In this document: piece after piece, positions 43,183-51,055 of the stretch
Position numbering within the stretch: the stretch's first letter is position 1
How the letters are laid out: every line of letters starts with the position of its first letter
Source: Streptomyces flavofungini
GTDB taxonomy: Bacteria > Actinomycetota > Actinomycetes > Streptomycetales > Streptomycetaceae
Assembly: GCF_030388665.1 (NCBI RefSeq)
Contig: NZ_CP128846.1
Coordinates: 5,282,501-5,346,500, forward strand
Length of the DNA stretch: 64,000 nt
Reading direction: 5' to 3'
Translations under genes and position numbers: made by a program
The notes under the pieces: model-generated
What the model was told of the DNA's origin: nothing
The model's input: the letters and a program-made list of their open reading frames with translations, nothing else
Database searches by the model: none

Positions 43183-43943
43183 ATCAACTCCCTAGCCCAG
43201 CCCCCGTTTCCAGCCGCACGGTAGCGCAGCCGCACATGCCGCCTCCGCGCGTCTCCCTGGAAGAATTCCACCTCTTGAGGTGCCAGTACGTACAGCGTCC
43301 AGCTCGGCGCGTCGGCGTCCGGTTCCCGCGCGGCCCGCTCCCACGCCGCCTCCGAGGCCCGCTCCAACTCCGTATACGCCGTGAGCACTTCGCTCTGCCG
43401 CCCCACGAGCGCCGCCGCGAGCGCCCCCGCCGACCGCGCGTGCAGGTCGGCCAGGGCCTCGGCGTGCGGGGCCGTCCGCACCGGGCCACGCACCCTGACC
43501 TGGCGTCCTTGTGCCGCCCAGTAGAAGTGGAGTGCCCCGTACGGGTGTGCCGCGAGCTGTCGGCCCTTGACGCTCGTCGTGTGCGTCGCGAAGTGCCAGC
43601 CCTCGTCGTCGACGTCGTGCAGCATCACCGTCCGCACGTCCGGGTCGCCCGCCGCGTCCACCGTCGCGAGGCCCATCGTGTGCGGCTCCGGCTGCCCTGC
43701 CCGCGCGGCCTGCGCGAACCACCGGTGGAACAGCTCCACCGGGGCGGGCGGCGCCTGCTCCGGGTCGAACTCCGGCAGCTCCTCGAACTCCGGCAGCCGG
43801 ACGTCCCACACCTTCTGGGCGCGCAGCAGCCGCCGGAAGTCCGACGCGGATGCGGCAGGGGACTCGGGCTCGGGGGCAGTGGGGTGTTCGGACTCGGCGG
43901 AGCCCTCGGGCTCGGGCGTGGACGCGGGGGTGGGTGTCGTCAT
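43173..43943 (-). CDS. PNPOx/PdxH-like FMN-binding protein
   Basis: 256 residues. An acidic Pro/Glu N-terminal tail of about 35 residues precedes a pyridoxamine-phosphate-oxidase-like core: ELFHRWFAQAARAGQPEPHT, MGLATVDAAGDPDVRTVMLH, LHFYWAAQGRQVRVRGPVRT and the C-terminal EVEFFQGDARRRHVRLRYR. True PdxH proteins oxidise pyridoxine phosphate. The tail and the altered C-terminus (ARELMWP) make a related FMN protein equally likely. It is coupled to the downstream GNAT gene. Confidence 0.82.
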   Translation of the reverse strand: MTTPTPASTPEPEGSAESEHPTAPEPESPAASASDFRRLLRAQKVWDVRLPEFEELPEFDPEQAPPAPVELFHRWFAQAARAGQPEPHTMGLATVDAAGDPDVRTVMLHDVDDEGWHFATHTTSVKGRQLAAHPYGALHFYWAAQGRQVRVRGPVRTAPHAEALADLHARSAGALAAALVGRQSEVLTAYTELERASEAAWERAAREPDADAPSWTLYVLAPQEVEFFQGDARRRHVRLRYRAAGNGGWARELMWP

Positions 43944-44157
43944 AGGGGGATTGTCGTCCCACCCACCCCCGTCCCCTCGGCAAGGCCCTTCACGGCTCGG
44001 CGAGACCCGTCACGGCGTCCACGTCCCGGCAACGGCGTGGACCGCCTCTGTTCATGATCAACGGTGCAACTCCCTTCATATGCCTCCGGTCTAACGGGAC
44101 GTACTGCGGCACCACAGCGCCACCACGGCACCCCGACATCCCGAAGGGCACTTCCGC

Positions 44158-45003
44158 ATGCGCACCTACAGGACCCTCACAGTCACCGCCTCCCTCGTCC
44201 TCGCTCTCGGCGGAGCCGCCTTAGCGGTACCCACCGCCCAGGCGGCACCGTCAGCGACCGCCTCCCTCGTCCACGAGAACGACGAGCTGTGGTACAAGGC
44301 CGCCCCCGGCCAGCAGAACAGGCTGACGGTCACCGACAGGGTCGAGCAGGCCGGTGAGTTCGAGTCGTACTACGTCCTCACCTTCCGCGACCGCTTCGAC
44401 ATCTCCATCGACGCGCGTGCCGCGGAGTGGGACGAGTGCGCGTACCCGTCGGCGTCCGACCGCAAGGTCGTCGAGTGCCGGGTCGAGATCCCGCAGAACT
44501 CGGACGACTCCGACACCTACGACATCGACCTCGGCGACAAGGACGACACCCTCACCCTGAAGCCCGAGAGCGAGGCCTGGGCCGGTGTCTTCGGCGGCAC
44601 GGGCAACGACGTGCTCAACGGTTCCATCGGGTCCGTGCTCCACGGTCAGGGCGGCGACGACCGCATCGTCGGGGGCGGCGGCCCCATGGGCTTCGGCTCG
44701 TACGGCGGCGCCGGGGACGACACCCTCGTCGACTGCGGGCAGGACTGCTTCGGCGGCACCGGGAACGACTCGCTCTCCGGCAACGGCGAGGAGAACACCC
44801 TGCACGGCGACGACGGCGACGACGTCCTGCACGGCAAGTCGGGCGCCGACACCCTCTACGGCGGCAAGGGCAACGACAAGCTGTACGGCGAGGCGGGCAA
44901 CGACACGCTGTGGGGCAACAGCGGCGACGACGCCCTGTGGGGCGGCACCGGCACCGACAAGCTCTCGGGCGGCGCCGGACGCGACGAACTCCACCAGGAC
45001 TGA
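44158..45003 (+). CDS. Secreted calcium-binding protein with RTX-type repeats
   Basis: 281 residues. A Sec signal peptide covers residues 1 to about 29 (LTVTASLVLALGGAALAV, then AQAA). After a 100-residue N-terminal domain with two cysteines, about eleven nonapeptides of GGxGxDxLx type follow (GGTGNDVLNG, GGAGDDTLVD, GGKGNDKLYG, GGTGTDKLSG). Each pair of turns binds calcium in a parallel beta-roll outside the cell. No type-I secretion genes are adjacent; the signal peptide indicates Sec export. Confidence 0.92.
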   Translation: MRTYRTLTVTASLVLALGGAALAVPTAQAAPSATASLVHENDELWYKAAPGQQNRLTVTDRVEQAGEFESYYVLTFRDRFDISIDARAAEWDECAYPSASDRKVVECRVEIPQNSDDSDTYDIDLGDKDDTLTLKPESEAWAGVFGGTGNDVLNGSIGSVLHGQGGDDRIVGGGGPMGFGSYGGAGDDTLVDCGQDCFGGTGNDSLSGNGEENTLHGDDGDDVLHGKSGADTLYGGKGNDKLYGEAGNDTLWGNSGDDALWGGTGTDKLSGGAGRDELHQD

Positions 45004-45059
45004 CACGTCCCGGGCGTGTGTGGGGGAGCGGGGGGCTCCCTCACGCACGGCGCGGGACC

Positions 45060-45417
45060 CTCGCACACACGGCGCCGCGTCAGCACCTCCGCGACCCGCT
45101 GCATCGTCGCCGACTGCCCGGCCGCGCTCGCCCCGACGGGGTTGTACGACAGGACGAACCTCCGCCGCCCGTCCACCGTCGAGAACGCCGCGGACGCGTA
45201 GCCCCGTCCCCGCCCCGGTCGCCGCGAGCAGCGCACCACCGGCGACCGCACCCCGGACGAGAGTCCTGCGGGAAGGACCCGGCGCCGTTGCGGACGAGGG
45301 CGAGGACGAGGGCGGGGAAGGAGGCGAGGGCGAGGGCGGGGAAGGAGGCGAGGACGAGGGCGGGGAAGGAGGCGAGGACGGGGGCGTGGACCACGGCGCA
45401 GCGGAAGAAGCAGCCAT
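45060..45417 (-). pseudogene. Decayed serine hydrolase: N-terminus and C-terminus only
   Basis: The frame opening at 45417 gives a low-complexity Pro/Ser region and then a twin-arginine-like signal (SRRTLVRGAVAGGALLAATG). About 45203 the similarity switches to another frame: GYASAAFSTVDGRRRFVLSY, then AAGQSATMQRVAEVL, which looks like the very end of a beta-lactamase/D-Ala-D-Ala carboxypeptidase-type (S12) protein. The whole catalytic middle is missing and the frames do not agree. An internal deletion with frameshift explains this. A sequencing artefact would not, because the missing part is hundreds of codons. Confidence 0.6.
45301..45380. repeat. 24-bp tandem repeats inside the pseudogene N-terminus
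   Basis: CGAGGACGAGGGCGGGGAAG plus GAGG repeats about three and a half times with 24-bp spacing. On the minus strand it reads as PPSPPSSS-type low complexity. From 45418 to 45588 the sequence is a C-rich non-coding gap with the palindrome CAGGGGCGCCCCTG (45453-45466). Confidence 0.8.
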
Positions 45418-45588
45418 GCCTCAAGGCTCCGCCGATTCGCCCCCGCAGTGATCAGGGGCGCCCCTGGCCCACCCCTGAACCGCCCCTTAGGGCAAGCGAA
45501 TCGCACGCCTCCCCCGGACAGCCGTACCTCTTCCGCCCACCTCCCTCGCCTAAGTCCCCCAACTACCTCTTCTCCCTACCTCTCCCCC

Positions 45589-46821
45589 CTACCTCCCCAG
45601 CACCAAAGTCCCCGAAGAACAGAACCACCCACCCGTCCCCGACACCACCGCCACCTCCGGCAGCCGCCCCCCGGCCCGCCGCACCTGCCGCGCCTCCCCG
45701 GCCGTGCCGCGCAACTGCCGTACCGCCTCCACGATCAGGAACAGGCCCCGCATCCCGGGGTGCTGGGCGGAGAGACCGCCGCCGTCGGTGTTGGTCGGCA
45801 GCTCGCCGTCCCGCAGGAGCCGCCCCTTCTCCACGAAGGCGCCGCCCTCGCCCTTGGCGCAGAAGCCCAGGTCCTCCAGGGTCACCAGGGTCATGTACGT
45901 GAAGGCGTCGTAGATCTCGGCGATGTCCACGTCCGCCGGGCCGACCCCGGCCCGTGCGAAGGCGAGCCGCCCGCTGGCCGCCGCCGGGGACACCGTGAAG
46001 TCCTCCCACTCGGACATGGTGGTGTGCGAGACGTGCTCGCCGGAGCCGAGCACCCACACCGGGAGGGACGCGCAGTCCGCCACGTACTCCTCGGCGGCGA
46101 GCAGCACCGCGCAGCCGCCGTCGGAGCGCAGGCAGCAGTGCAGCTTGGTGAACGGGTCGGCGATCATGGGGCCGGTCAGGACGTCGTCGACGGTGATCGC
46201 CTCGCGGTACATCGCCTCGGGGTTCGCCACCGCGTTCGCCCGTGCCTGCACGGCGACCTGCGCCAACTGCTCCAGCGTGGTCCCGTACTCGTGCATGTGG
46301 CGGCGCGCCGCCATCGCGTACTTGGCGATCAGGGTGTGCCCGTAGGGGGCCTCGAACTGGAGCGGGCCGCGCGCCCCGAAGGACAGGTTCGCCGTGCGCC
46401 GCCGGGCCTTGAGGTCGGCTCGGGCCGTGGAGCCGTACACGAGCAGGACGGCGTTGGCGCGCCCGGCCGCGATCGCGTCGGCCGCGTGCGCCGCCATGAC
46501 CTCCCAGGTCGCGCCGCCCACGGACGTGGAGTCCACCCAGCGCGGACGCAGGCCCAGGTACTCGGCCACCTCGACGGGCGCCAGCGTCCCGAGGCCCGCG
46601 GACGCGACTCCGTCGACGACCTCGCGGCCGAGTCCGGAGTCCGCGAGGGCGCGCCGGGCGGCCTGCGCGTGCAGCGCGTACGCCGTGGCGTCGTCGACGC
46701 GCCCGCAGTCCGAGAGGGCCACTCCCACGACGGCGACCTTCCGGCGGCCGGGGGCGGCCCTCCCGTGCCCGGGGCTGCGCGTGGTACCTCCGGATCGGCG
46801 TGAACCAGTCTCAGCGGCCAT
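45589..46821 (-). CDS. SCP-x/Ltp-type thiolase-like protein, first copy
   Basis: 410 residues of the thiolase fold. Features are VAVVGVALSDCGRVDD, DGVASAGLGTLAPVEVAEYL, WVDSTSVGGATWEVMAAHAA and the C-terminal DVDIAEIYDAFTYMTLVTLE with GGGLSAQHPGMRG. As in Ltp2-type retro-aldolases the usual thiolase nucleophile cysteine is replaced (SVGGATWE). It probably cleaves a 3-hydroxyacyl-CoA side chain together with a DUF35 protein. An operator sits six bases before the ATG, so little leader is expected. Confidence 0.87.
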   Translation of the reverse strand: MAAETGSRRSGGTTRSPGHGRAAPGRRKVAVVGVALSDCGRVDDATAYALHAQAARRALADSGLGREVVDGVASAGLGTLAPVEVAEYLGLRPRWVDSTSVGGATWEVMAAHAADAIAAGRANAVLLVYGSTARADLKARRRTANLSFGARGPLQFEAPYGHTLIAKYAMAARRHMHEYGTTLEQLAQVAVQARANAVANPEAMYREAITVDDVLTGPMIADPFTKLHCCLRSDGGCAVLLAAEEYVADCASLPVWVLGSGEHVSHTTMSEWEDFTVSPAAASGRLAFARAGVGPADVDIAEIYDAFTYMTLVTLEDLGFCAKGEGGAFVEKGRLLRDGELPTNTDGGGLSAQHPGMRGLFLIVEAVRQLRGTAGEARQVRRAGGRLPEVAVVSGTGGWFCSSGTLVLGR

Positions 46822-46826
46822 GCATC

Positions 46827-46839
46827 TGACGGTACATCA
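46827..46839. promoter_or_regulatory. TetR-type operator site 8 (TGACGGTACATCA)
   Basis: Embedded in a longer palindrome, GCATCTGA...TCAGATGC (46822-46844). It ends almost at the thiolase ATG (46821), so a bound repressor would cover the ribosome-binding and start region. Confidence 0.7.
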
Positions 46840-46919
46840 GATGCCGGGGCGGCAGGGAGGGTGCGCGACCCTGGGCAACCGCGCCCCGGAGTCCTAGCAT
46901 GTCGGCCCGTCAGCTCATG

Positions 46920-46932
46920 TGACGGTTCGTCA
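46920..46932. promoter_or_regulatory. TetR-type operator site 9 (TGACGGTTCGTCA)
   Basis: A perfect TGACG/CGTCA copy 38 bp upstream of the dehydrogenase start at 46970, 81 bp from site 8 in the same divergent gap. A half-site CCCGTCAG lies just before it at 46907-46914. Confidence 0.7.
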
Positions 46933-46969
46933 GATCCGGGCCCAGCGGGCCCGGGAGAGGAGCCCGCCG

Positions 46970-48403
46970 ATGGACACCGCCCTCACCGCGGAACAGGACG
47001 AGATCCGCCGCACCCTGCGCGAGATCGTCACCAAGCGCTGCGGCCCCGACGACGTCAAGGCCGCCGTCCGCACCCCCGCCGGGTACGACGCCGGGCTCTG
47101 GACCGCGCTCGCCGGACAGCTCGGCCTGCCCGGCCTCGCCCTGCCCGAGCGGCACGGCGGCACCGGTTGCGGCACCCTCGAACTCGCCCTGGCCTGCGAG
47201 GAGCTGGGCCAGGGACTCGTTCCCTCGCCGCTCGTCGCCACCGCCGGGCTCGCCGCGCCCCTGCTGCTCGCCCTCGGCGCCCCCCGCCGGTGCGCCGAGC
47301 TGCTGCCCCGCGTCGCCACCGGCGAGCTGACCGCCGCACTGGCCGTCCCCGGCGCCGCCCTCGCCACCGCACTCGGCCTCGTCGGTGACAACCACGACCA
47401 CCGCGACGACTGGACGGGCGGCGGCCGCGCGGGCGGCGTGCAGGCGCGCACGGCCGACGGCACCTGGCGGCTCTACGGCCAGGTCGACCAGGTCCTGGAC
47501 GGGCACAGCGCGGACCTGCTCCTCGTCGCCGCGCACACCGGCGGTTTCGCCCGGTCACGGGCGCTGCTCTTCCTCGTACGCGGTGACGCCCCCGGTCTCG
47601 TACGCGTCCGGCAGACCGCGCTCGACGAGACCCGGCCGCGCGCCCGCCTCGAACTGCGCGAGGTGGAGGGCGAGTTGCTGGGAAGCGGGGATGTCGCGGG
47701 GAACGGGTCCGGGGCCGCGGGCGTGGCCGCCGCGCTCGCGGAGGCCGGGGAGCGCGTCGCCGTCCTGATCGCCGCCGAGGCCGTCGGCGCCGCCGACCGC
47801 GCGCTCGCCCGCACCGTCTCCTACGCCAAGGAGCGCGAGCAGTTCGGGCGCGCGATCGGCTCCTTCCAGGCCGTGAAGCACCGCCTCGCCGACGTGTACG
47901 TCACGGTGCAGGCGGCCCGGTCGGCGGCGTACTACGCGGCGTGGGCGGCGGACGCCCGCGACGTTGCGGGGGACGCCCGCGACGTCGCGGACGCCCGCGA
48001 CGGTGCGGGGGACGGCGACGGAGGCCGGGGCGGGGGAGGAGGTTCCGGCGGGCGCGCCGAGCGGGCCGGTGGGCTCGCCCTCGCCCAGGGCCTCGAAGCC
48101 CTGCGCACCGCCGCCGCGGCCGCCGTCCAGCTGCACGGCGGCATCGGCTTCACCTGGGAGCACGACGCCCATCTGTATCTGAAGCGGGCCTCCGGCGACG
48201 AGCTCCTGTTCGGGCCCGTGCACCGGCTGCGGGCGCACGCGGCCGAGCGCGCCGGGTTGTTCGCCGCGCAGGGGGCGGACCGGGCGGCGGGGGCGCCGGG
48301 AGCGGAGGGGGCGGTGGCCGCGGGCGTGCCGGAGCGGGGCGCGCCCGCCGTTCGGGTGGTCGGGGCGGACCGGGGGCGGCGGGCCGAGGGGGCGGGCCGC
48401 TGA
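46970..48403 (+). CDS. Acyl-CoA dehydrogenase, small-subunit type with insertions
   Basis: 477 residues. The C-terminal domain motif AKEREQFGRAIGSFQAVKHR and HGGIGFTWEHDAHLYLKRAS is that of the small subunit at 19045. The flavin signature of the large type is missing. Two additions enlarge it: a repeat-rich insert near residue 325-360 (ARDVAGDARDVADARDGAGD, then Gly-rich) and an Ala/Gly C-terminal tail of about 50 residues. Its large partner could be the protein at 23538. AGGAG precedes the ATG, and the stop overlaps the next start (TGATG). Confidence 0.85.
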   Translation: MDTALTAEQDEIRRTLREIVTKRCGPDDVKAAVRTPAGYDAGLWTALAGQLGLPGLALPERHGGTGCGTLELALACEELGQGLVPSPLVATAGLAAPLLLALGAPRRCAELLPRVATGELTAALAVPGAALATALGLVGDNHDHRDDWTGGGRAGGVQARTADGTWRLYGQVDQVLDGHSADLLLVAAHTGGFARSRALLFLVRGDAPGLVRVRQTALDETRPRARLELREVEGELLGSGDVAGNGSGAAGVAAALAEAGERVAVLIAAEAVGAADRALARTVSYAKEREQFGRAIGSFQAVKHRLADVYVTVQAARSAAYYAAWAADARDVAGDARDVADARDGAGDGDGGRGGGGGSGGRAERAGGLALAQGLEALRTAAAAAVQLHGGIGFTWEHDAHLYLKRASGDELLFGPVHRLRAHAAERAGLFAAQGADRAAGAPGAEGAVAAGVPERGAPAVRVVGADRGRRAEGAGR

Positions 48404-48879
48404 TGGGCGCCGGGGTGGGGCTCCGCCTGGTGCGCAGGGTGTCCGCGACGCGTGCGTTCGCCCGCGTGGCCCCTCGGGTCGTGCCCGCCATGGACCGGGG
48501 CGTGCACCGGATCACGCGCGGAAAGGTGCTGCTCAGCGCCCGGATGCTGCCCGGGGTGATCCTCACGGCGCGGGGCGCGCGGAGCGGGCTCGACCGGCGT
48601 ACCCCGCTGGCGTGCGTGCCGGAGGAGGGCGGGAGCTGGCTGCTCGTCGGGTCGAACTTCGGACGACCCGCGCATCCCGCGTGGACCGCGAACCTGCTGG
48701 CCGGCCCTGACGTCACCATCAACTGGCGCGGCACCGACATCCCGGTGCGGGCCCGCCTGCTCACGGGGGAGGAGCGGGCGGCGGCCTGGCGGAAGGCGCT
48801 GGCGTTCTGGCCGCCGTACGCGACCTACCAAGCGCGGGTGGAGCGCGAGATCCGGCTGTTCCGGCTGGAGCGGCGGTAG
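48403..48879 (+). CDS. Deazaflavin (F420)-dependent nitroreductase-family protein
   Basis: 158 residues of the DDN/F420-binding split-barrel family. The features are VILTARGARSGLDRRTPLAC, SWLLVGSNFGRPAHPAWTAN and LLAGPDVTINWRGTDIPVRA. It probably binds F420H2 and reduces an enone or quinone-like substrate. It is translationally coupled to the dehydrogenase gene, so it is a further redox enzyme of the TetR-controlled set. A strong terminator follows. Confidence 0.88.
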   Translation: MGAGVGLRLVRRVSATRAFARVAPRVVPAMDRGVHRITRGKVLLSARMLPGVILTARGARSGLDRRTPLACVPEEGGSWLLVGSNFGRPAHPAWTANLLAGPDVTINWRGTDIPVRARLLTGEERAAAWRKALAFWPPYATYQARVEREIRLFRLERR

Positions 48880-48941
48880 CGCACCCGAACGGGTGCGGGC
48901 GGCCTCCGTGGCGTCGCCCGGGGGCGAAGGCATGCGGAGAG

Positions 48942-48978
48942 CACGGCGGCGGATCACAGACAGTGATCCGCCGCCGTG
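48942..48978. terminator. Strong bidirectional terminator hairpin
   Basis: Arms 48942-48957 (CACGGCGGCGGATCAC) and 48963-48978 are perfect 16-bp complements with a five-base loop AGACA. It lies between the convergent F420-type gene and the TetR gene. There is no T-run, as usual for high-GC actinobacteria. Confidence 0.85.
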
Positions 48979-49048
48979 GTGACAGGACTCCGGTGCTCGG
49001 CGCCTACCGCGCCTTCTGCGCCTACTGCGCCTTCTGCGTCTGCTTCGC

Positions 49049-49696
49049 CTACTTCGTCGGCTTCCTGCCCGTGACGCCCAGGTGCACCAACAGCGCGAGA
49101 TTCGGCTTCAGTTCCGCCTGCTTGACGCCCCAGGTCTGGAAGCCGCGCTGGTGCGAGGCGACCGCGGCGAGCATGGCGACCAGCGAACCGGCCATCGCGG
49201 CCGGGCTCACGTCCTTGTCGACCTTGCCCTTGGCCTGGAGCTCCTTGACGGTGTCCGTAAGGGAGTTGTTCACCGAATTCAGGATCTTCATCCGGATTTT
49301 GTAGAACCGCTTGTCGCCCTCGGCCGCGCCGAGGTCGACCACCCGGAGGATCGCGTCGTTCTTCCGCCAGAAGTCGAGGAACCCGTCGACCAGGTCCTGC
49401 GAGGTCTGCAGGGCCGCCTTGCCGACCCAGGAGCGGCCTTCGAGGAGCTGCGTCAACTGCGCGCCTTCGGCGGCCATTTGCTCGGCGATCTCCAGGACGG
49501 CGCCCTCGACGTCCGGGAAGTACTGGTAGAACGTCGCGGGCGAAGTGCCCGCCTTCCGGGCGACGTCGATGACTTTGACGTCGCGGTAGGGCGAGGAGCT
49601 GAGCATCTCGCTCAGGCAGTCCAGCAGTTTCTGACGTGTCGCCTGACCACGCCGACCGGCCACGCGGCCGTCGACGGTACGTACCTGTCCTGTCAT
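49049..49696 (-). CDS. TetR-family repressor, proposed master regulator of the catabolic block
   Basis: 215 residues. The N-terminal HTH is RQKLLDCLSEMLSSSPYRDV, KVIDVARKAGTSPATFYQYF and PDVEGAVLEIAEQ. The C-terminal helical ligand-binding domain (residues about 70-200) is large, as in regulators that bind acyl-CoAs. It is the only TetR gene between 16 and 57 kb. The sequence TGTCATGCCGTCA, an 11/13 match to operator 7, overlaps its own start codon, pointing to autoregulation. It most likely represses the surrounding acyl-CoA genes until a pathway CoA-thioester binds. The target assignment is inference. Confidence 0.88.
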   Translation of the reverse strand: MTGQVRTVDGRVAGRRGQATRQKLLDCLSEMLSSSPYRDVKVIDVARKAGTSPATFYQYFPDVEGAVLEIAEQMAAEGAQLTQLLEGRSWVGKAALQTSQDLVDGFLDFWRKNDAILRVVDLGAAEGDKRFYKIRMKILNSVNNSLTDTVKELQAKGKVDKDVSPAAMAGSLVAMLAAVASHQRGFQTWGVKQAELKPNLALLVHLGVTGRKPTK

Positions 49697-49703
49697 GCCG
49701 TCA
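49691..49703. promoter_or_regulatory. TetR-type operator site 10 (TGTCATGCCGTCA), autoregulatory
   Basis: It overlaps the TetR ATG (49694-49696). Compared with site 7 (TGACATACCGTCA) it differs at two of 13 positions. The remaining 331 bp to the next gene (50035) hold no supported coding sequence. Confidence 0.5.
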
Positions 49704-50034
49704 GCTTACCGAGGGGTGATCGGAGCGCGATTCGGCCGAGTGCAAATGGGGTTGAAGGGGTGCCAGAGGGGTGTCGGAGGGGGCTCAAGAGGCGCGGAGG
49801 GGTGACGGCAGGAGGGTGAGGAGCGGGCCGGGGGCGCCCGGGGCGGGTGGTGCGCTCCGGCCGGAAATGATCGTCCGCCAGTACGTTTCGCACTCTCCGT
49901 AGTCGCCGTGGCACCCCATCGGAATTGGCCATGTGTTCGAATCGATGTGCTGCGGGCCTGCCGGCGTGCGGCTAGCTTGACTGTGACGGAGGCCACAGGA
50001 AGGCCCTCCGCGGGCGAACCGAGGGAACGGGCTC

Positions 50035-50817
50035 ATGGAATTCGCGGAAGGCGTCCCCTGCTGGGTGGACGCGATGCTCCCGGACGTCGAGGGCGGCAAG
50101 CGCTTCTACGGCGAGCTCTTCGGCTGGACCTTCGACGACGGCGCCGGGGCGGAGTACGGGAACTACACCCAGGCGTTCCTCGCCGGTGAGCCCGTCGCCG
50201 CGCTCGCCACCAAGCCGGACGGGCGCATGCCCACGTCCTGGACGGTCTACCTCGCGACGCCCGACGCGGCCGCGCTCGCCGGGCGGATCAAGGGCGCGGG
50301 CGGGCAGATGATCATGGATCCGATGCCGGTGGGCCCTTTCGGCACGATGGGGCTCGCGGCCGACCCCGAGGGCGCCGTCTTCGGCCTCTGGCAGGCGGGT
50401 GCGCACGTGGGCTTCGGCGTTCAGCGCGAGCCCGGCGCCTTCTGCTGGACCGAGGTGTACGCCCGCGCCAAGGAGAAGGTCGACCCCTTCTACGAGGGCG
50501 TCTTCGGCTACGGGGGGCAGGACCTCGACGACGCGGGTGAGGACTTCCGGGTCTGGTCGCCCGCCGGGGCGCGGCCCGGGCCCGAGACCGCGATCGGCGG
50601 CCGGGCGCTGCTGGGCGGGGCCTTCCCGGCCGAGATGCCCCCGCACTTCCTCAACTACTTCGTCGTCGCCGACTGTGACGCGGCCGCCGCCACTGCCCGC
50701 AGGATCGGCGGCCGCGTCCGCGACGAGCCGCAGGACACCCCGTACGGCCGCATCTGCACCCTGGTGGACAACCAAGGCGCCACTTTCGCCGTCCTTCAGG
50801 AGCCGGAACAGGTGTGA
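50035..50817 (+). CDS. Two-domain VOC (glyoxalase-like) protein
   Basis: 260 residues made of two VOC repeats. The first begins GVPCWVDAMLPDVEGGKRFY, the second GAFCWTEVYARAKEKVDPFY. The C-terminus has GRICTLVDNQGATFAVLQEP. The family includes metal-dependent glyoxalases, dioxygenases and resistance proteins; substrate unknown. The ATG is the first codon of the conserved part. It lies between the TetR gene and afsK, an order I recall from the S. coelicolor afs region. Confidence 0.85.
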   Translation: MEFAEGVPCWVDAMLPDVEGGKRFYGELFGWTFDDGAGAEYGNYTQAFLAGEPVAALATKPDGRMPTSWTVYLATPDAAALAGRIKGAGGQMIMDPMPVGPFGTMGLAADPEGAVFGLWQAGAHVGFGVQREPGAFCWTEVYARAKEKVDPFYEGVFGYGGQDLDDAGEDFRVWSPAGARPGPETAIGGRALLGGAFPAEMPPHFLNYFVVADCDAAAATARRIGGRVRDEPQDTPYGRICTLVDNQGATFAVLQEPEQV

Positions 50818-51055
50818 ACCCGATGTGAACCGGGAGAGCTGCGGGAGAGTACGGGAGGGGTATCGGAGGGCATCGCCCCATTTGATGTACCAGTACGTCA
50901 CCTTTGTCCCGAAACAGCCCGATCTTGCCCCGGGTTCGCAACCGTGGGCCGAGCCAGGAAGAATCAGGGTGCGTGCCGCCGTAGCGGCTCGGTGGTGAGA
51001 CGCTGCACGGGGCTGCTCCAAGCGGCGGCCGCGCGTACGGGGAGGTGGCAGGCAA

